A stretch of 48,998 nucleotides of DNA from the NCBI GenBank assembly GCA_002689655.1, contig NZHC01000062.1, positions 88,100-137,097 of the forward strand, read 5' to 3'. Shown here piece after piece: positions 11,044 to 20,633 of this stretch. Under the pieces are notes generated by a model that had not been told where the DNA came from, did no database searches, and saw only the letters and a program-made list of their open reading frames with translations. The translations under genes and the position numbers were made by a program. This DNA is from Rhodopirellula sp. (GTDB taxonomy: Bacteria; Planctomycetota; Planctomycetia; Pirellulales; Pirellulaceae). Within the stretch, counting starts at the first letter, position 1, and each line of letters opens with the position of its first letter.

Positions 11044-12168
11044 ATGAAAATGCCCACGCGCCGGAATCACCTGACGGTCCTGCTTTGCGTCTTCTTTTAT
11101 TCAGTTTTATCAACGCCAAGCCAGTCGCAGAACCTAACTGCGATTCTTGTTGAAGCCATCAGATCCAAAACAGTAGTTGGTGCACAAATCCTTGAGGGCT
11201 CCAGCGAGCTCCCGGAGGTGAAGAGCATCAACTTGGGCTTCACTTCCCCTGATGGTCGCAACCCTGTATCCGAGGAAACGATGTTCTGCATCGCATCATG
11301 TTCAAAACCCCTGATCTCGAGCGTAATCTTCACGCTGGTTGAACAGCGTCAAATAGCCCTCGACGCGCCAATACACCGCTGGTTACCGGATTTCACGAGG
11401 TCTCAATTGGCCGACGGCACGCCGACTCACGCCCCAACTCTGAAACAACTACTGGCACACCGAGCAGGCATCTACTCGCAAAAAGAGCAGCCCACCGCTG
11501 AACAGCTACGCGCTATCCGCGACTTTCGCCTCACACTATCCCAATCCGTCAACCTCATTGCTCAACAACCTCTACAATCTCCCCCCGGACACCGATATGC
11601 ATACAGCGGTGCTGGTTATTGTCTGATTGGAGCGATCGCCGAAGAAGCAGCACGACAACCAATCGACGTCATTCTGAGAACTCAATTGTGCGAACCACTG
11701 GGAATGAGCTCGACGACATATTTCCCTCATCGAATCAATGGCACGGTGGTCGCTACAGGGGGTGCACCGTCATCACTGCCACCCCATCTACTGGGTCAGC
11801 AGTTAAAGCTTCCGTTGGTGGGTGGCAGCATACACACGACCGCCCATGACCTACAGCGGTTTGCAAGGATGGTTGCCGACCGCGGCACGTTCGAAAACCA
11901 ACGCATCATGAACCGTGCAACGTGGTCTCAATATGTTTCCCAGCCCTACAAAAACCAGCAATATGGATATGGCTGGACACGCACCGTAAACGCCGACGGC
12001 ATCGTCCTGTCGCACAACGGATCTTTGCCACCATCACAGGCGATGTTACAAATCAACTTACGCACACGCCAATACAAAATCGCACTCTGGACTCTAGCAA
12101 GCCCGGGTAACTCCAAAACAACATCCATTCTTCGGTCCAAAATCCGACAAGTTTTCAAAGACAAATGA
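11044..12168 (+). CDS. Secreted serine beta-lactamase-fold hydrolase
   Basis: Class C beta-lactamase/esterase family (PF00144-like) protein of 374 aa. A signal peptide occupies about residues 1-29 (basic start, then LTVLLCVFFYSVLS, then SQS). The SxxK pair is S85/K88 in IASCSKPL, the second motif is YSG (Tyr187, where YxN or YxS is usual) in YAYSGAGYCLIGAI, and a late SHNGS stands where the KTG/HxG motif is expected. I start at the ATG of MKMPTRRNHLTV, which gives a proper signal peptide; the frame is open 23 codons upstream. These enzymes act on peptides, D-amino acid peptides or esters as well as beta-lactams; the substrate cannot be told here. The gene is convergent with the DUF1571 gene, 19 bases away. 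Confidence 0.85.
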   Translation: MKMPTRRNHLTVLLCVFFYSVLSTPSQSQNLTAILVEAIRSKTVVGAQILEGSSELPEVKSINLGFTSPDGRNPVSEETMFCIASCSKPLISSVIFTLVEQRQIALDAPIHRWLPDFTRSQLADGTPTHAPTLKQLLAHRAGIYSQKEQPTAEQLRAIRDFRLTLSQSVNLIAQQPLQSPPGHRYAYSGAGYCLIGAIAEEAARQPIDVILRTQLCEPLGMSSTTYFPHRINGTVVATGGAPSSLPPHLLGQQLKLPLVGGSIHTTAHDLQRFARMVADRGTFENQRIMNRATWSQYVSQPYKNQQYGYGWTRTVNADGIVLSHNGSLPPSQAMLQINLRTRQYKIALWTLASPGNSKTTSILRSKIRQVFKDK

Positions 12169-12187
12169 GCTTCGATGAATAGTTCAT

Positions 12188-13036
12188 TCACTTCTGGTTG
12201 AAATATCGCGATTTTGCAAACAGTTCGTGCGATATTGCAACGTTGAGCTTTAGATTCATGTAGTTGTACTCCTCCATGAGACAAGGCGGCCCTCCGTCAC
12301 CAGGTGGCCAGTCAAACACAACCAATCGAACCGGCACGTTCAATTCGTCATCGACATACAGGCTTGCTTTGTAGAAGGTGAACTTCTCTGATTTCTCCGG
12401 GTGCTCCACCTGAATGTGAGTACACGAGCGGTCTTTCAACTTTGCATTTTGAAAATACCTGACCACGGTGTTGTGCGCGGCAGGGTCAGTGTGTAGATCC
12501 TTCTTTGCAAGATCAATCAAACGCTGCATGATTCGGTCAAATCCAATATCGGTGATTGGGTAACGACTTTCCCGTCTCGCCGACTCACCATTTGGTTCAA
12601 CCTTTAACTCTACATTCTTAAAGAGTCCGGGCCCACCCATTCGTACCCACGCTTGTCCATCCTCATCACCCTCCGTGAACAAGACGAGTCGCCCCTTCAG
12701 CCTGGTAGGGCCAAGGAACTTCATGAGAACAGACATTGGTTCTGACTTCTGACCTGCTGTGTATCCCGCGCACCGAACTTTTATATCGGCGTATTGGTAA
12801 GCCTGCAGTCGCCCCCCAATACGTTCGCGTTTTACAAGCCGGCAACTGTAAGACCGGATGTTTTCCTTAATGTAGTGCTGACGCTCCTCCGCGAACTGAA
12901 TAGTTGCAGCAAGGGGATGGACAGACACAGGCTCGCCTTGACTGGGCAAGCCCTCGCCATGCAGCGCATTTTGAGAAGCGCAACAGCAAAGGAGCAACAA
13001 GCACCCGACTCGAAAGGAATCTTGAAACAACAACAT
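12188..13036 (-). CDS. DUF1571 family exported protein
   Basis: 282 aa, with an N-terminal signal sequence (RVGCLLLLCCCASQNALHG). The body matches my memory of DUF1571, a family found mainly in planctomycetes: YSCRLVKRERIGGRLQ, the KFLGPTRLKGRLV stretch, the ESRYPITDIGFDRIM block and a C-terminal EEYNYMNLKLN. Function is not known; the predicted fold recalls LolA/LppX-like lipid- or lipoprotein-carrier beta-sheets, but that is inference. The ATG has a plausible AGGTGA ribosome site 3 bases upstream. It stands alone as a single gene. Confidence 0.82.
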   Translation of the reverse strand: MLLFQDSFRVGCLLLLCCCASQNALHGEGLPSQGEPVSVHPLAATIQFAEERQHYIKENIRSYSCRLVKRERIGGRLQAYQYADIKVRCAGYTAGQKSEPMSVLMKFLGPTRLKGRLVLFTEGDEDGQAWVRMGGPGLFKNVELKVEPNGESARRESRYPITDIGFDRIMQRLIDLAKKDLHTDPAAHNTVVRYFQNAKLKDRSCTHIQVEHPEKSEKFTFYKASLYVDDELNVPVRLVVFDWPPGDGGPPCLMEEYNYMNLKLNVAISHELFAKSRYFNQK

Positions 13037-13936
13037 TGGTCACCTTTTGATGCGATTGGGCATGGGCATTCACATTCAAACCACAAAACCATTCTTTTCC
13101 CACCCCAGACTCCACCAACTGATGAAATCAAGGACCGCCAACATCTGTATGCTGAAAGCAGCAGTTGAATTATCGGAAGAACCGCTTATCCGTCCGCTCG
13201 GGATGTGCTGCAAGACTAACCCTCACGTCCGGGTAGACAACATGCTTTGGCAGCCCTACGGAAATATCGCTGCGGCGAGAGGTTGGTCGCCCCGACGAGG
13301 CGAAATGCTCCGGCTCCCCCGTGAAACACCCCGCTGCCGATTAGATATACGGAATCCGTGTCTTTTTTCCCACACAAGACGACGCCACCGCGGAATAAAA
13401 ATACCGTTTTTAACTTCCTATTCGGATTAAACCTCCACCACACACTGCCAATCTAGATCCGAGAACAGACCTCGTTTATGTGTGCCCGCGTATGAAACAC
13501 GCGTACTTCTGTAGTTGTGCTGCTCACCACTTTTTCACAAACACACAGACAGCCCCTCCAGCATGCCCGTGCCGGACACTTACGCGCCTAGCCTCTTGCC
13601 CGACAATTCCCAGACTCAATGCTTCCATGTAACTACATGATGTGAGGTCGCACAAAACCACGACTGATTTGGCTAAACTTGGAGCCTTACCGGTCCGGAC
13701 CCGTCGTCCAGATCGCTTCCCACCTCACGCACTTCCTCTTTACGGTTGCTCGATGACTGCGAGCAATGAACCAAATAGCCCGTTTTAAAACGCAAACGAC
13801 CAAGTCGTCAGCTTGATGTCGCGAAGCGATCCCAATTCCGTTTCAACCCAGAAATTGAATATTAAATATTGCTCGCTTTGAGACACAACTAACCTAAGCA
13901 CTTTTTCCAATCCTCTCTTTGACTCCATCACGCCTC
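13037..13936. other. Empty intergenic region upstream of the PVC cytochrome gene
   Basis: About 900 bases between divergent genes. I find no credible ORF, tRNA or mobile-element remnant. One short inverted repeat, CATGTA-AC-TACATG, lies near 13626. The last 80 bases before the + strand gene are AT-rich (around 13855-13872), a likely promoter area. Open frames at 13047-13430 and on the other strand have shadow-like composition. Confidence 0.45.
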
Positions 13937-16900
13937 ATGTGTCGCTTCCACCATCTGTTCTTGATCCTTGCTGTTTTGCATCCGCTGTCGGCTAAGTCGC
14001 AAATAGCAAGCAACATCAACGCTATCAACACGCAAGCTGCGGGTGAACATCCGCCAACGCCAACGGCCTCTGCTACGAAAATGGCGGTTCCGGAAGGTTT
14101 CGCGGTAACACTATTCGCGGGAGAGCCATCGGTTCATCAACCGATAGCGATGGAAATTGATGATCGCGGACGGCTATGGGTAGTCGAATGCTACACCTAT
14201 GAAGGCAATTATGACCTGAAACTCTATGATCGCATTTTGATTTTTGAGGACAGCGATGGGGACGGAAAGTTTGATCGTCGGCAGGTTTTCTGGGACGAGG
14301 GGCAAAGACTCACCGGCATCACACTAGGCTTTGGCGGTGTATGGGTCACATCCGCACCCAATCTTTTGTTCATACCGGATCGCGACCAAAATGACGTTCC
14401 CGACAGCGAGCCAGTAGTTGTTCTTGCAGGATTTAGCACCCGAGCACGGCACAACATGGTGAACGGACTTCGGTGGGGTCCTGATGGGTGGCTCTATGGC
14501 CGGCATGGCATTACTGATAGTTCCATGGTCGGCACTCCAAATACGCCACTTGGCAAACGCACCCGGTTGAATTGCTCAATCTGGCGTTACCACCCCACGC
14601 AAAAGGTATTTGAGGTCGTGACACATGGCACAACAAATCCTTGGGGTTTGGACTACAACGACCATGGACAATGGTTCTTCACCAACAATGTGATCAATCA
14701 TCTGTGGCATGTTATTCCCGGTGCACATTACCAGCGAATGTTTGGTGATGATTTCAACCCAAACTTATACGCCTTGATCCCGCCGACTGCTGACCACTTC
14801 CACTGGGATACACTTGGGAATCCTGAGGTGACCGACAATTCAAACCGCAAAAAATATGATGGGCGCCACGATTCACATGGTGGCGGACACTCACATGCTG
14901 GTGCGATGATTTACCTAGGGGGCAAATGGCCTCAGGAGTACAGAGGTACTATTTTCATGTGCAATACACATGGAAGGCGGGTCAATCGAGACCGGTTGAA
15001 CCGCGAAGGAAATGGCTACCGCGGATCCCATGAAGCAGACTTCCTGCTCGCAAACGATCCATGGTTTCGTGGTGTTGAGATGAAATATGGTCCTGACGGT
15101 GACGTCTACCTCACGGACTGGTCAGACCTTGGCGAGTGCCACGACCGTGATGGAGTCCACCGGACCAGTGGCCGCATCTACAAAATCATTTACAACGGCA
15201 ATCACGAATCAGCGTCCGGCACATCCCAAACACCACAGATCAACCTAGCGTCACCGACAGAACTGGTTGAACTCCAGCTCCATTCCAACGATTGGTACGT
15301 GCGTCACGCACGCCGACGCTTACAGGAACTCGCAACCGAGGGTGTTAACATGGACCTGGCGACAAGTCGCCTACTTTCCATGTTCGAATCGCACCCCAAA
15401 ACCACTCGTAAATTACGCGCCTTGTGGTGCTTAGCCAGTATCAATGCAGTATCGAACGTATGGGTTATTCGCCAGCTAGGACACCCCGACGAGCATGTTC
15501 GCCTTTGGGCCGTACAACTACTCGCTCAGTCAACGGAAGACCCAAGTACCATTGCAGAAGAACTTGCGTCCATCGCAGTGGACGAGCCCTCGCCACTGGT
15601 TCGTCTGTATCTCGCGTCTGCTATGCAAAAGCTCCCTCCCTACTTGCGATGGGGCCTTGCAACGGCCTTGGTGCAACATTCCCAGGACGCAGACGACCCA
15701 GCTCAGCCCCTGATGATTTGGTATGGGATTGAACCAGCTGTGAGCCTCAATCCCTCAAGGGCACTGGCCTTAGCAAAGTCGACATTGTTCCCAATCATCC
15801 GACGTCATGTGTCTCGGCTTCTCGCTTCCAAAATCGATAAATCTCCCGAGCACATCACAAAACTCCTCCAGGCTGCGAGCCAAACGAATACGACAGCAGT
15901 CCAGGATTATCTGCATGGAATCGCCGCAGCTTTACGCGGTAGGCGAAAAATCGCAGCTTTACCAGCGTGGTTACCCCTGATCAAACAACATCAGACCCCA
16001 CAAAGTAATCCGCGGTCCGACCTGGCAAGTGAAATACTGGTGGTGTTTGGTGATGGCCGCACGATCGAATCTCTGCTAGAAACAGCCCGCAACCGTGAAG
16101 CCGACCCCACGGCACGACGCCAAGCACTCAGAGTCATCCTGGACTCAGGTGCAGATGGAATAGAAAAAACGTTGCTCTCACTGCGATCCGATCGCATCAT
16201 CGGCGCCGAAGCAATTCGCGGGTTGGCTCAATACCCGGCGGCGAATGTTCCACGCCAGCTTATCAACATGTACCCCAATGCAAAGCATGATCATCGCCCA
16301 GCAATTATCTACACCCTTGCCTCACGTCCCAGTTACGCAACACACCTACTCGATGCTCTCGCCGAGGGAACAGTTACCCCGAGCGACATACCAGCCGGGA
16401 CAGCCAGCCGAATTGCAAACCTTGGCGATCCCAAACTCAACGAACGATTGGCGCAACACTGGGGCTCTGTACGGGCAACCTCAGCAGAAAAGGAGCGTAG
16501 TATCCAGCACTATCGCTCGCTACTCACATCAGTGCCACCAAAGTCTGACACCAGTGCATTCCGACCCAATGTCATAAGCGGGCACAAGGTATTCCAAAAA
16601 TCGTGTGCCAACTGCCACAGAATGTTTGGGGAGGGGAGTGAGATTGGCCCTGACCTGACCGGCTCAAACCGAGACAGTGTTGAGTACCTGCTCGACAACA
16701 TTATTGACCCCAGCAGAATTGTGCCGCGTGGTATGCGACAAGTCCTTCTCTTACTCGATGACGGGCGCATCATCACAGGGGTGCCAATCCGCGAAGACGA
16801 CCACACCCTGACCATCCAAACCGCGGATAGACTCAAAACGTTCGAGATAATCGCTGTCCAAAGGCGTGAGCAACAGGAAACATCGCTGATGCCCGAGGGG

Positions 16901-16996
16901 CTTTTGGAAAACCTCAGCAGTCAGGAAGTAGTGGACCTATTCGCATTTCTCCAAAGCTCTCTACCAATCCGAAAGCCACTCACCACGGCAAAATAA
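13937..16996 (+). CDS. PVC-type exported propeller/HEAT/cytochrome c protein
   Basis: About 1019-aa exported protein of the planctomycete 'membrane-bound dehydrogenase domain plus heme-binding domain' type. A signal peptide (CRFHHLFLILAVLHPLSA) is followed by a beta-propeller opening with VPEGFAVTLFAGEP and containing GRLWVVECYTYEG and GPDGWLYGRHGI. A helical HEAT-like middle (about 420-830) has WYVRHARRRLQELA-type repeats. The C-terminal cytochrome c domain has CANCH, with its first cysteine at residue 890, and the downstream GPDLTGSNRD. The axial methionine is not obvious, though MRQVLLLLDDG follows. I start at ATG 13937; an upstream TTG at 13919 is possible. The presumed role is periplasmic oxidation of a sugar or polyol with electrons leaving through the heme; the substrate is unknown. 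Confidence 0.88.
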   Translation: MCRFHHLFLILAVLHPLSAKSQIASNINAINTQAAGEHPPTPTASATKMAVPEGFAVTLFAGEPSVHQPIAMEIDDRGRLWVVECYTYEGNYDLKLYDRILIFEDSDGDGKFDRRQVFWDEGQRLTGITLGFGGVWVTSAPNLLFIPDRDQNDVPDSEPVVVLAGFSTRARHNMVNGLRWGPDGWLYGRHGITDSSMVGTPNTPLGKRTRLNCSIWRYHPTQKVFEVVTHGTTNPWGLDYNDHGQWFFTNNVINHLWHVIPGAHYQRMFGDDFNPNLYALIPPTADHFHWDTLGNPEVTDNSNRKKYDGRHDSHGGGHSHAGAMIYLGGKWPQEYRGTIFMCNTHGRRVNRDRLNREGNGYRGSHEADFLLANDPWFRGVEMKYGPDGDVYLTDWSDLGECHDRDGVHRTSGRIYKIIYNGNHESASGTSQTPQINLASPTELVELQLHSNDWYVRHARRRLQELATEGVNMDLATSRLLSMFESHPKTTRKLRALWCLASINAVSNVWVIRQLGHPDEHVRLWAVQLLAQSTEDPSTIAEELASIAVDEPSPLVRLYLASAMQKLPPYLRWGLATALVQHSQDADDPAQPLMIWYGIEPAVSLNPSRALALAKSTLFPIIRRHVSRLLASKIDKSPEHITKLLQAASQTNTTAVQDYLHGIAAALRGRRKIAALPAWLPLIKQHQTPQSNPRSDLASEILVVFGDGRTIESLLETARNREADPTARRQALRVILDSGADGIEKTLLSLRSDRIIGAEAIRGLAQYPAANVPRQLINMYPNAKHDHRPAIIYTLASRPSYATHLLDALAEGTVTPSDIPAGTASRIANLGDPKLNERLAQHWGSVRATSAEKERSIQHYRSLLTSVPPKSDTSAFRPNVISGHKVFQKSCANCHRMFGEGSEIGPDLTGSNRDSVEYLLDNIIDPSRIVPRGMRQVLLLLDDGRIITGVPIREDDHTLTIQTADRLKTFEIIAVQRREQQETSLMPEGLLENLSSQEVVDLFAFLQSSLPIRKPLTTAK

Positions 16997-17115
16997 ACGT
17001 TCCCGCCAACCGTCGTCAGCCCCGTGTCGCCGAGCCTGCGCGAAACGCAGCAACCCCAGTGTCCGAGGGAAGACGCCGCCAAACAGAAGAGGCCCTTGAA
17101 ATCGAAATTTTGGAC

Positions 17116-17151
17116 GGAAAGTGACCCGCTGCAACAGCACTGTCACTTTCC
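17116..17151. terminator. Inverted repeat between convergent genes
   Basis: A perfect 10-base inverted repeat, GGAAAGTGAC and GTCACTTTCC, around a 16-base loop that itself holds GCTG/CAGC. It sits between the ends of the PVC cytochrome gene and the HEAT gene, where a bidirectional terminator is expected. There is no clean T tract on either side, so the terminator role is inferred from position and symmetry. Confidence 0.45.
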
Positions 17152-17184
17152 ATCTCTCCTTGCGAAAAGGAGAGAGTCAGAGAG

Positions 17185-18972
17185 TCAGGGAGTCAAGGGA
17201 GTCAAGAACCACTGATTTTTGGTGTTCGTCGTGGGTGTGTGAGGAGGCAGAGGAACGCGTTCTCCGGTGATCTCCTCAAGCCCCCAACGCGTCGCGCTGG
17301 CCAACAGGTTCGTCTTGACCGAATATTCAGCGAGTGCGTCTTTCGCTGATTCCGCATTCATGCGTCCCAGGCTTACAGCACTCATGATCCGCACCAACTC
17401 AATCTCTGGAACCATCCCTGCATCATCCTGTAGACGCTCCACCAAGCTGGCAACCAGCCGAGGCTCAGGGTCGTCCTTGTGAAACATACCCAATGACCAA
17501 ACAGCAGCCGGTCGCGGATACTCACCATAGTCATAGCTCTTTGGAACCAGCTTTACCAACAGCGGTTCGGCGGGAGTATAGCCCTGATCACCAAATGCCA
17601 GGCAAAGGTGGGCAAGATGAAACGTGACCCCTGGCATGCGTGCATTCAATTGCCCCGACTTGAGCCCCTGAAAAACACTATCCGCATGATCAAGCATGTC
17701 TGGTAAGACTTCAGCGACCCTTAACTGGGTAAGCCCCCACGCGGCCGCCACCTTCACATCCCCTCGGGGATGCCCCAACAACTCCACCATTCTGTCAGCC
17801 GACGCCTCATAATCGAGCTTGCCAAACACCACACAAGCCTGCTCACAGCCTCGCCAATTATCCCCGCTGAACACTTTCTCTACTTCGAGCAAGACGTTGG
17901 ATTTCAAACGTGGATCCTGGGCCAAGTCAACCAACGAATTGGCAGCAAGGCTTCGCAAGTCAGGATTAATATCATTCAACAACCCTGCAATAACAGCGAC
18001 ATCTTGTGGCTTTGCACCATCAATCAAAGATTTTGCACACCAGCGACGGACATTCACATCCCGACTACCAAGCAGCCCACTGACATAAGGTACAACCAGC
18101 TCAAAGTCGACACGATAAAGATGCCCCAACGCGAGCGACTGAACAGCACTGTTCGGATTACTCACAAACTTCTGCAGCGTCGTGACGGCCTCGACAGAGT
18201 CGATTCCCTCGATCAGCGCTAGCCCGAGAAAGGCATCCAACACCTGCTGTCGAGATTCAGCTTCCAGTTCACTCGCCAGCTTTATTTGATCCTCCGGCGC
18301 CAAGACCCCTAACGCTCGCGCGGCCGCCAATCTTAGCTTACGCAAGGCGCTAGAATTCCTAACCAACGACTGCAACCCCGCATTTGCCCCTCCTGAACCG
18401 ATTGCGGCTAAACCCTGAATGGCGAGCATCATCTGACTTGGGCTCGCAGCCTGTTCCCTGACTCGATCAATCCAAACCTCTTCCATGACTTTTGATTGCC
18501 ACGTTGCCAGGGCCGGTTCAACGATTTCAGAGATTGCAGCGCCCTTCGCCTCGGCCAAGTCCGCGAACAGTTCCTGATGCTCACGGATATCGAGCACAAT
18601 CAACGTTTGCAGTGCTGCTCGGACCACATCGAGATCCTGCTTGTCTGCTGAGGCGAGCGCAACCAGCTCATCAACGGCAACCTCTAGCCCTTCAAGCTTT
18701 TCTTCAAATGCCATCGCCATCGTATCAATGATCAACCGTTGCAACTCGGGTTCTTGCCGCCTGAGCGCCCGCATCCACAGTTCAACCAACCCCTCAGGAA
18801 ACTCGAGTTCCTGCGGTGTCATCAAAGATAAAGTGGGACGTTCCCTCATCAACAACTCATACTCATCAAACCGTCCCGGAACTTCGTCCCCGGGACCTTC
18901 TGCGGCAGCATATTCACAACACGAAAAGCCGCAAAAGAGAAGAGCAGCACAAAAAAACTTCAATCGGATCAT
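17185..18972 (-). CDS. Exported HEAT-repeat protein of the ABC operon
   Basis: 595-aa protein built almost wholly of alpha-helical HEAT repeats, with units such as LRKLRLAAARALGVLA, VNVRRWCAKSLIDGA, PDLRSLAANSLVDLA and GDVKVAAAWGLTQLR. It begins with a signal sequence (MIRLKFFCAALLFCGFSCC); the double cysteine could be a lipoprotein site, although the lipobox is weak. I start at 18972, two bases after the permease stop; the frame is open 28 codons upstream inside the permease gene. HEAT arrays are binding scaffolds. As the last gene of a packed unit with an ABC ATPase, a permease and an 889-aa membrane protein, it is probably the extracytoplasmic partner of that transporter. The extreme 3' end carries four imperfect repeats of (G)GGAGTCA, giving a low-complexity tail. 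Confidence 0.8.
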   Translation of the reverse strand: MIRLKFFCAALLFCGFSCCEYAAAEGPGDEVPGRFDEYELLMRERPTLSLMTPQELEFPEGLVELWMRALRRQEPELQRLIIDTMAMAFEEKLEGLEVAVDELVALASADKQDLDVVRAALQTLIVLDIREHQELFADLAEAKGAAISEIVEPALATWQSKVMEEVWIDRVREQAASPSQMMLAIQGLAAIGSGGANAGLQSLVRNSSALRKLRLAAARALGVLAPEDQIKLASELEAESRQQVLDAFLGLALIEGIDSVEAVTTLQKFVSNPNSAVQSLALGHLYRVDFELVVPYVSGLLGSRDVNVRRWCAKSLIDGAKPQDVAVIAGLLNDINPDLRSLAANSLVDLAQDPRLKSNVLLEVEKVFSGDNWRGCEQACVVFGKLDYEASADRMVELLGHPRGDVKVAAAWGLTQLRVAEVLPDMLDHADSVFQGLKSGQLNARMPGVTFHLAHLCLAFGDQGYTPAEPLLVKLVPKSYDYGEYPRPAAVWSLGMFHKDDPEPRLVASLVERLQDDAGMVPEIELVRIMSAVSLGRMNAESAKDALAEYSVKTNLLASATRWGLEEITGERVPLPPHTPTTNTKNQWFLTPLTP

Positions 18973-18974
18973 TT

Positions 18975-20633
18975 TCAAACCGCACGCGAAAGTCGCCAGA
19001 CCTGCACGCCAAGAACGAGAAACATCAGCGAGGAAAGAACACCCGCAATCCACCAAGACGCAGGCAACAGGTCGTAGGATTCAAAACCCGGGGCTTCAAT
19101 CACACTCAACGCCGCTCCAACGGGCGTGGTCAACAAGGCCGTTTGAACCGATTCAAAACCAAACGGTGCATCTCTTCCAAGCCACACTAGCAGAGGCAAT
19201 AGAAAAATCGAGATCACAACGACATAAGTGATGGAAGTTGACACCGCCGTCGAACGAAACAGACTGCCCACTGCAGCACTGATGGCAAGTGCGTAAATCG
19301 AAGTCCACAGCAAACACACCAAAACTTGTTGCACCTGCAAGCTCAACTCAGGCGCGATCAACACCATCATCACATAGCCCGGCAAGGTCGCCATCAAGAC
19401 CAGCAGCAAAGTCCAAACGACGCTCATCAGCTTTCCGAACACAAGTCGGAACGACGAAATTGGTGTCATCCGGAGTAATTCCCAGCCGCCACTATCTCTT
19501 TCACCACTGATCAACCCCGAGCCCAAACTGGGAGCAAGCACGATTACCAACAACACTTGAAGCAGCACCAACAATGCTCCAATCGTTTCCACCCCCCAAG
19601 ACGTCACTCCGGTGGCGGCCATGTACGTCAGCACCATGGAACTCACAGCACAAATAGACACAAGCCTCAACAACCATTGCGCCCTACCGAAACGTCTGCA
19701 GCGATATTCTTTCACCATCACTGGATTCAGGTACCAAGGAATACCACCCTTCCGTCGTTGCGGATCAACGATGTAAAGCAAACGACGCACCACCCGTGAC
19801 TTTGTACCGCGATCGTCAGTAATCACTCCCTTTGAACGCGATTGATCGAAAATCCGATGATTCAATCTGGCAATCGTCCAAAACGCCAAGCCAGCGGAAC
19901 TCACAACCGCAAGTGCAATGAATCTGGTAAAGCCAGGCAACGTCTTCAAACCCAACGATCCCATTCCTCCCTGCCCCATGATTTCCATGATGGCTGGTAA
20001 CGGCGACAAGTTTCGAGTCCAGTCACCGATCGCCGCGGCAAACTCGCCGCCCACCCCCGTACCCCGAAAGAATGCATCAGGCAACAGGCTCAAGAACAAC
20101 AATGCGAACACAGCGGCGTAAGTCAGCCGGACCGCCGAGTCGCTGGTTTGCACATAGCTGCTAATCAGCATTCCCAACGTCGTGTACTGCAGCGCAAGCA
20201 GACCAAGCACCAAATACAAAAAGAAGAACTTGTCTCCGCCAATTCCCCCCATCGCAAAGCATGCAGCTGACGCAGGCAAACTGCACAACAATACCAGCAG
20301 ACTGAATAGCAAAACTCCGGAGATTTTTCCCAGATAAATCGCCCCTCCATTCATTGGAGAATTTAGCAGCAGAGCTAAAGTCCCGCTATTCTTTTCGTTG
20401 ACCAGAGAAGTCGCTGGGAATGCTGGTACCAAAAAAACGACACCCGTCATCAGTCCGTAACCAAACACACGAAACACCTGCAACGACTGTAGACCGCTGA
20501 GGTCCACCGATGCGTCGGAGGGCCACCTCGTTAGCACTGCGATCGAAAACACCAGCGTCAGACAAGCTAGCATGCCAAAGGCACGCGGCGATCTTAGAAT
20601 CCCAACGAATTCTCGACGAATGACCGGGTTCAT
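18975..20633 (-). CDS. ABC-2 type permease with internal duplication
   Basis: 552-aa membrane subunit of an ABC-2 transporter with about twelve transmembrane segments. It contains two homologous halves. The first starts NPVIRREFVGILRSPR (2-17) with NEKNSGTLALLLNSP after its second helix. The second starts NPVMVKEYRCRRFGR (303-317) with GERDSGGWELLRMTP in the same place. A single chain would thus supply both membrane halves of the pump. The start codon overlaps the ATPase stop by 4 bases (ATGA) and the stop is 2 bases before the HEAT gene, so all three are translated together. The halves resemble GldF/NosY-type ABC-2 proteins. The substrate is unknown. Confidence 0.88.
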   Translation of the reverse strand: MNPVIRREFVGILRSPRAFGMLACLTLVFSIAVLTRWPSDASVDLSGLQSLQVFRVFGYGLMTGVVFLVPAFPATSLVNEKNSGTLALLLNSPMNGGAIYLGKISGVLLFSLLVLLCSLPASAACFAMGGIGGDKFFFLYLVLGLLALQYTTLGMLISSYVQTSDSAVRLTYAAVFALLFLSLLPDAFFRGTGVGGEFAAAIGDWTRNLSPLPAIMEIMGQGGMGSLGLKTLPGFTRFIALAVVSSAGLAFWTIARLNHRIFDQSRSKGVITDDRGTKSRVVRRLLYIVDPQRRKGGIPWYLNPVMVKEYRCRRFGRAQWLLRLVSICAVSSMVLTYMAATGVTSWGVETIGALLVLLQVLLVIVLAPSLGSGLISGERDSGGWELLRMTPISSFRLVFGKLMSVVWTLLLVLMATLPGYVMMVLIAPELSLQVQQVLVCLLWTSIYALAISAAVGSLFRSTAVSTSITYVVVISIFLLPLLVWLGRDAPFGFESVQTALLTTPVGAALSVIEAPGFESYDLLPASWWIAGVLSSLMFLVLGVQVWRLSRAV

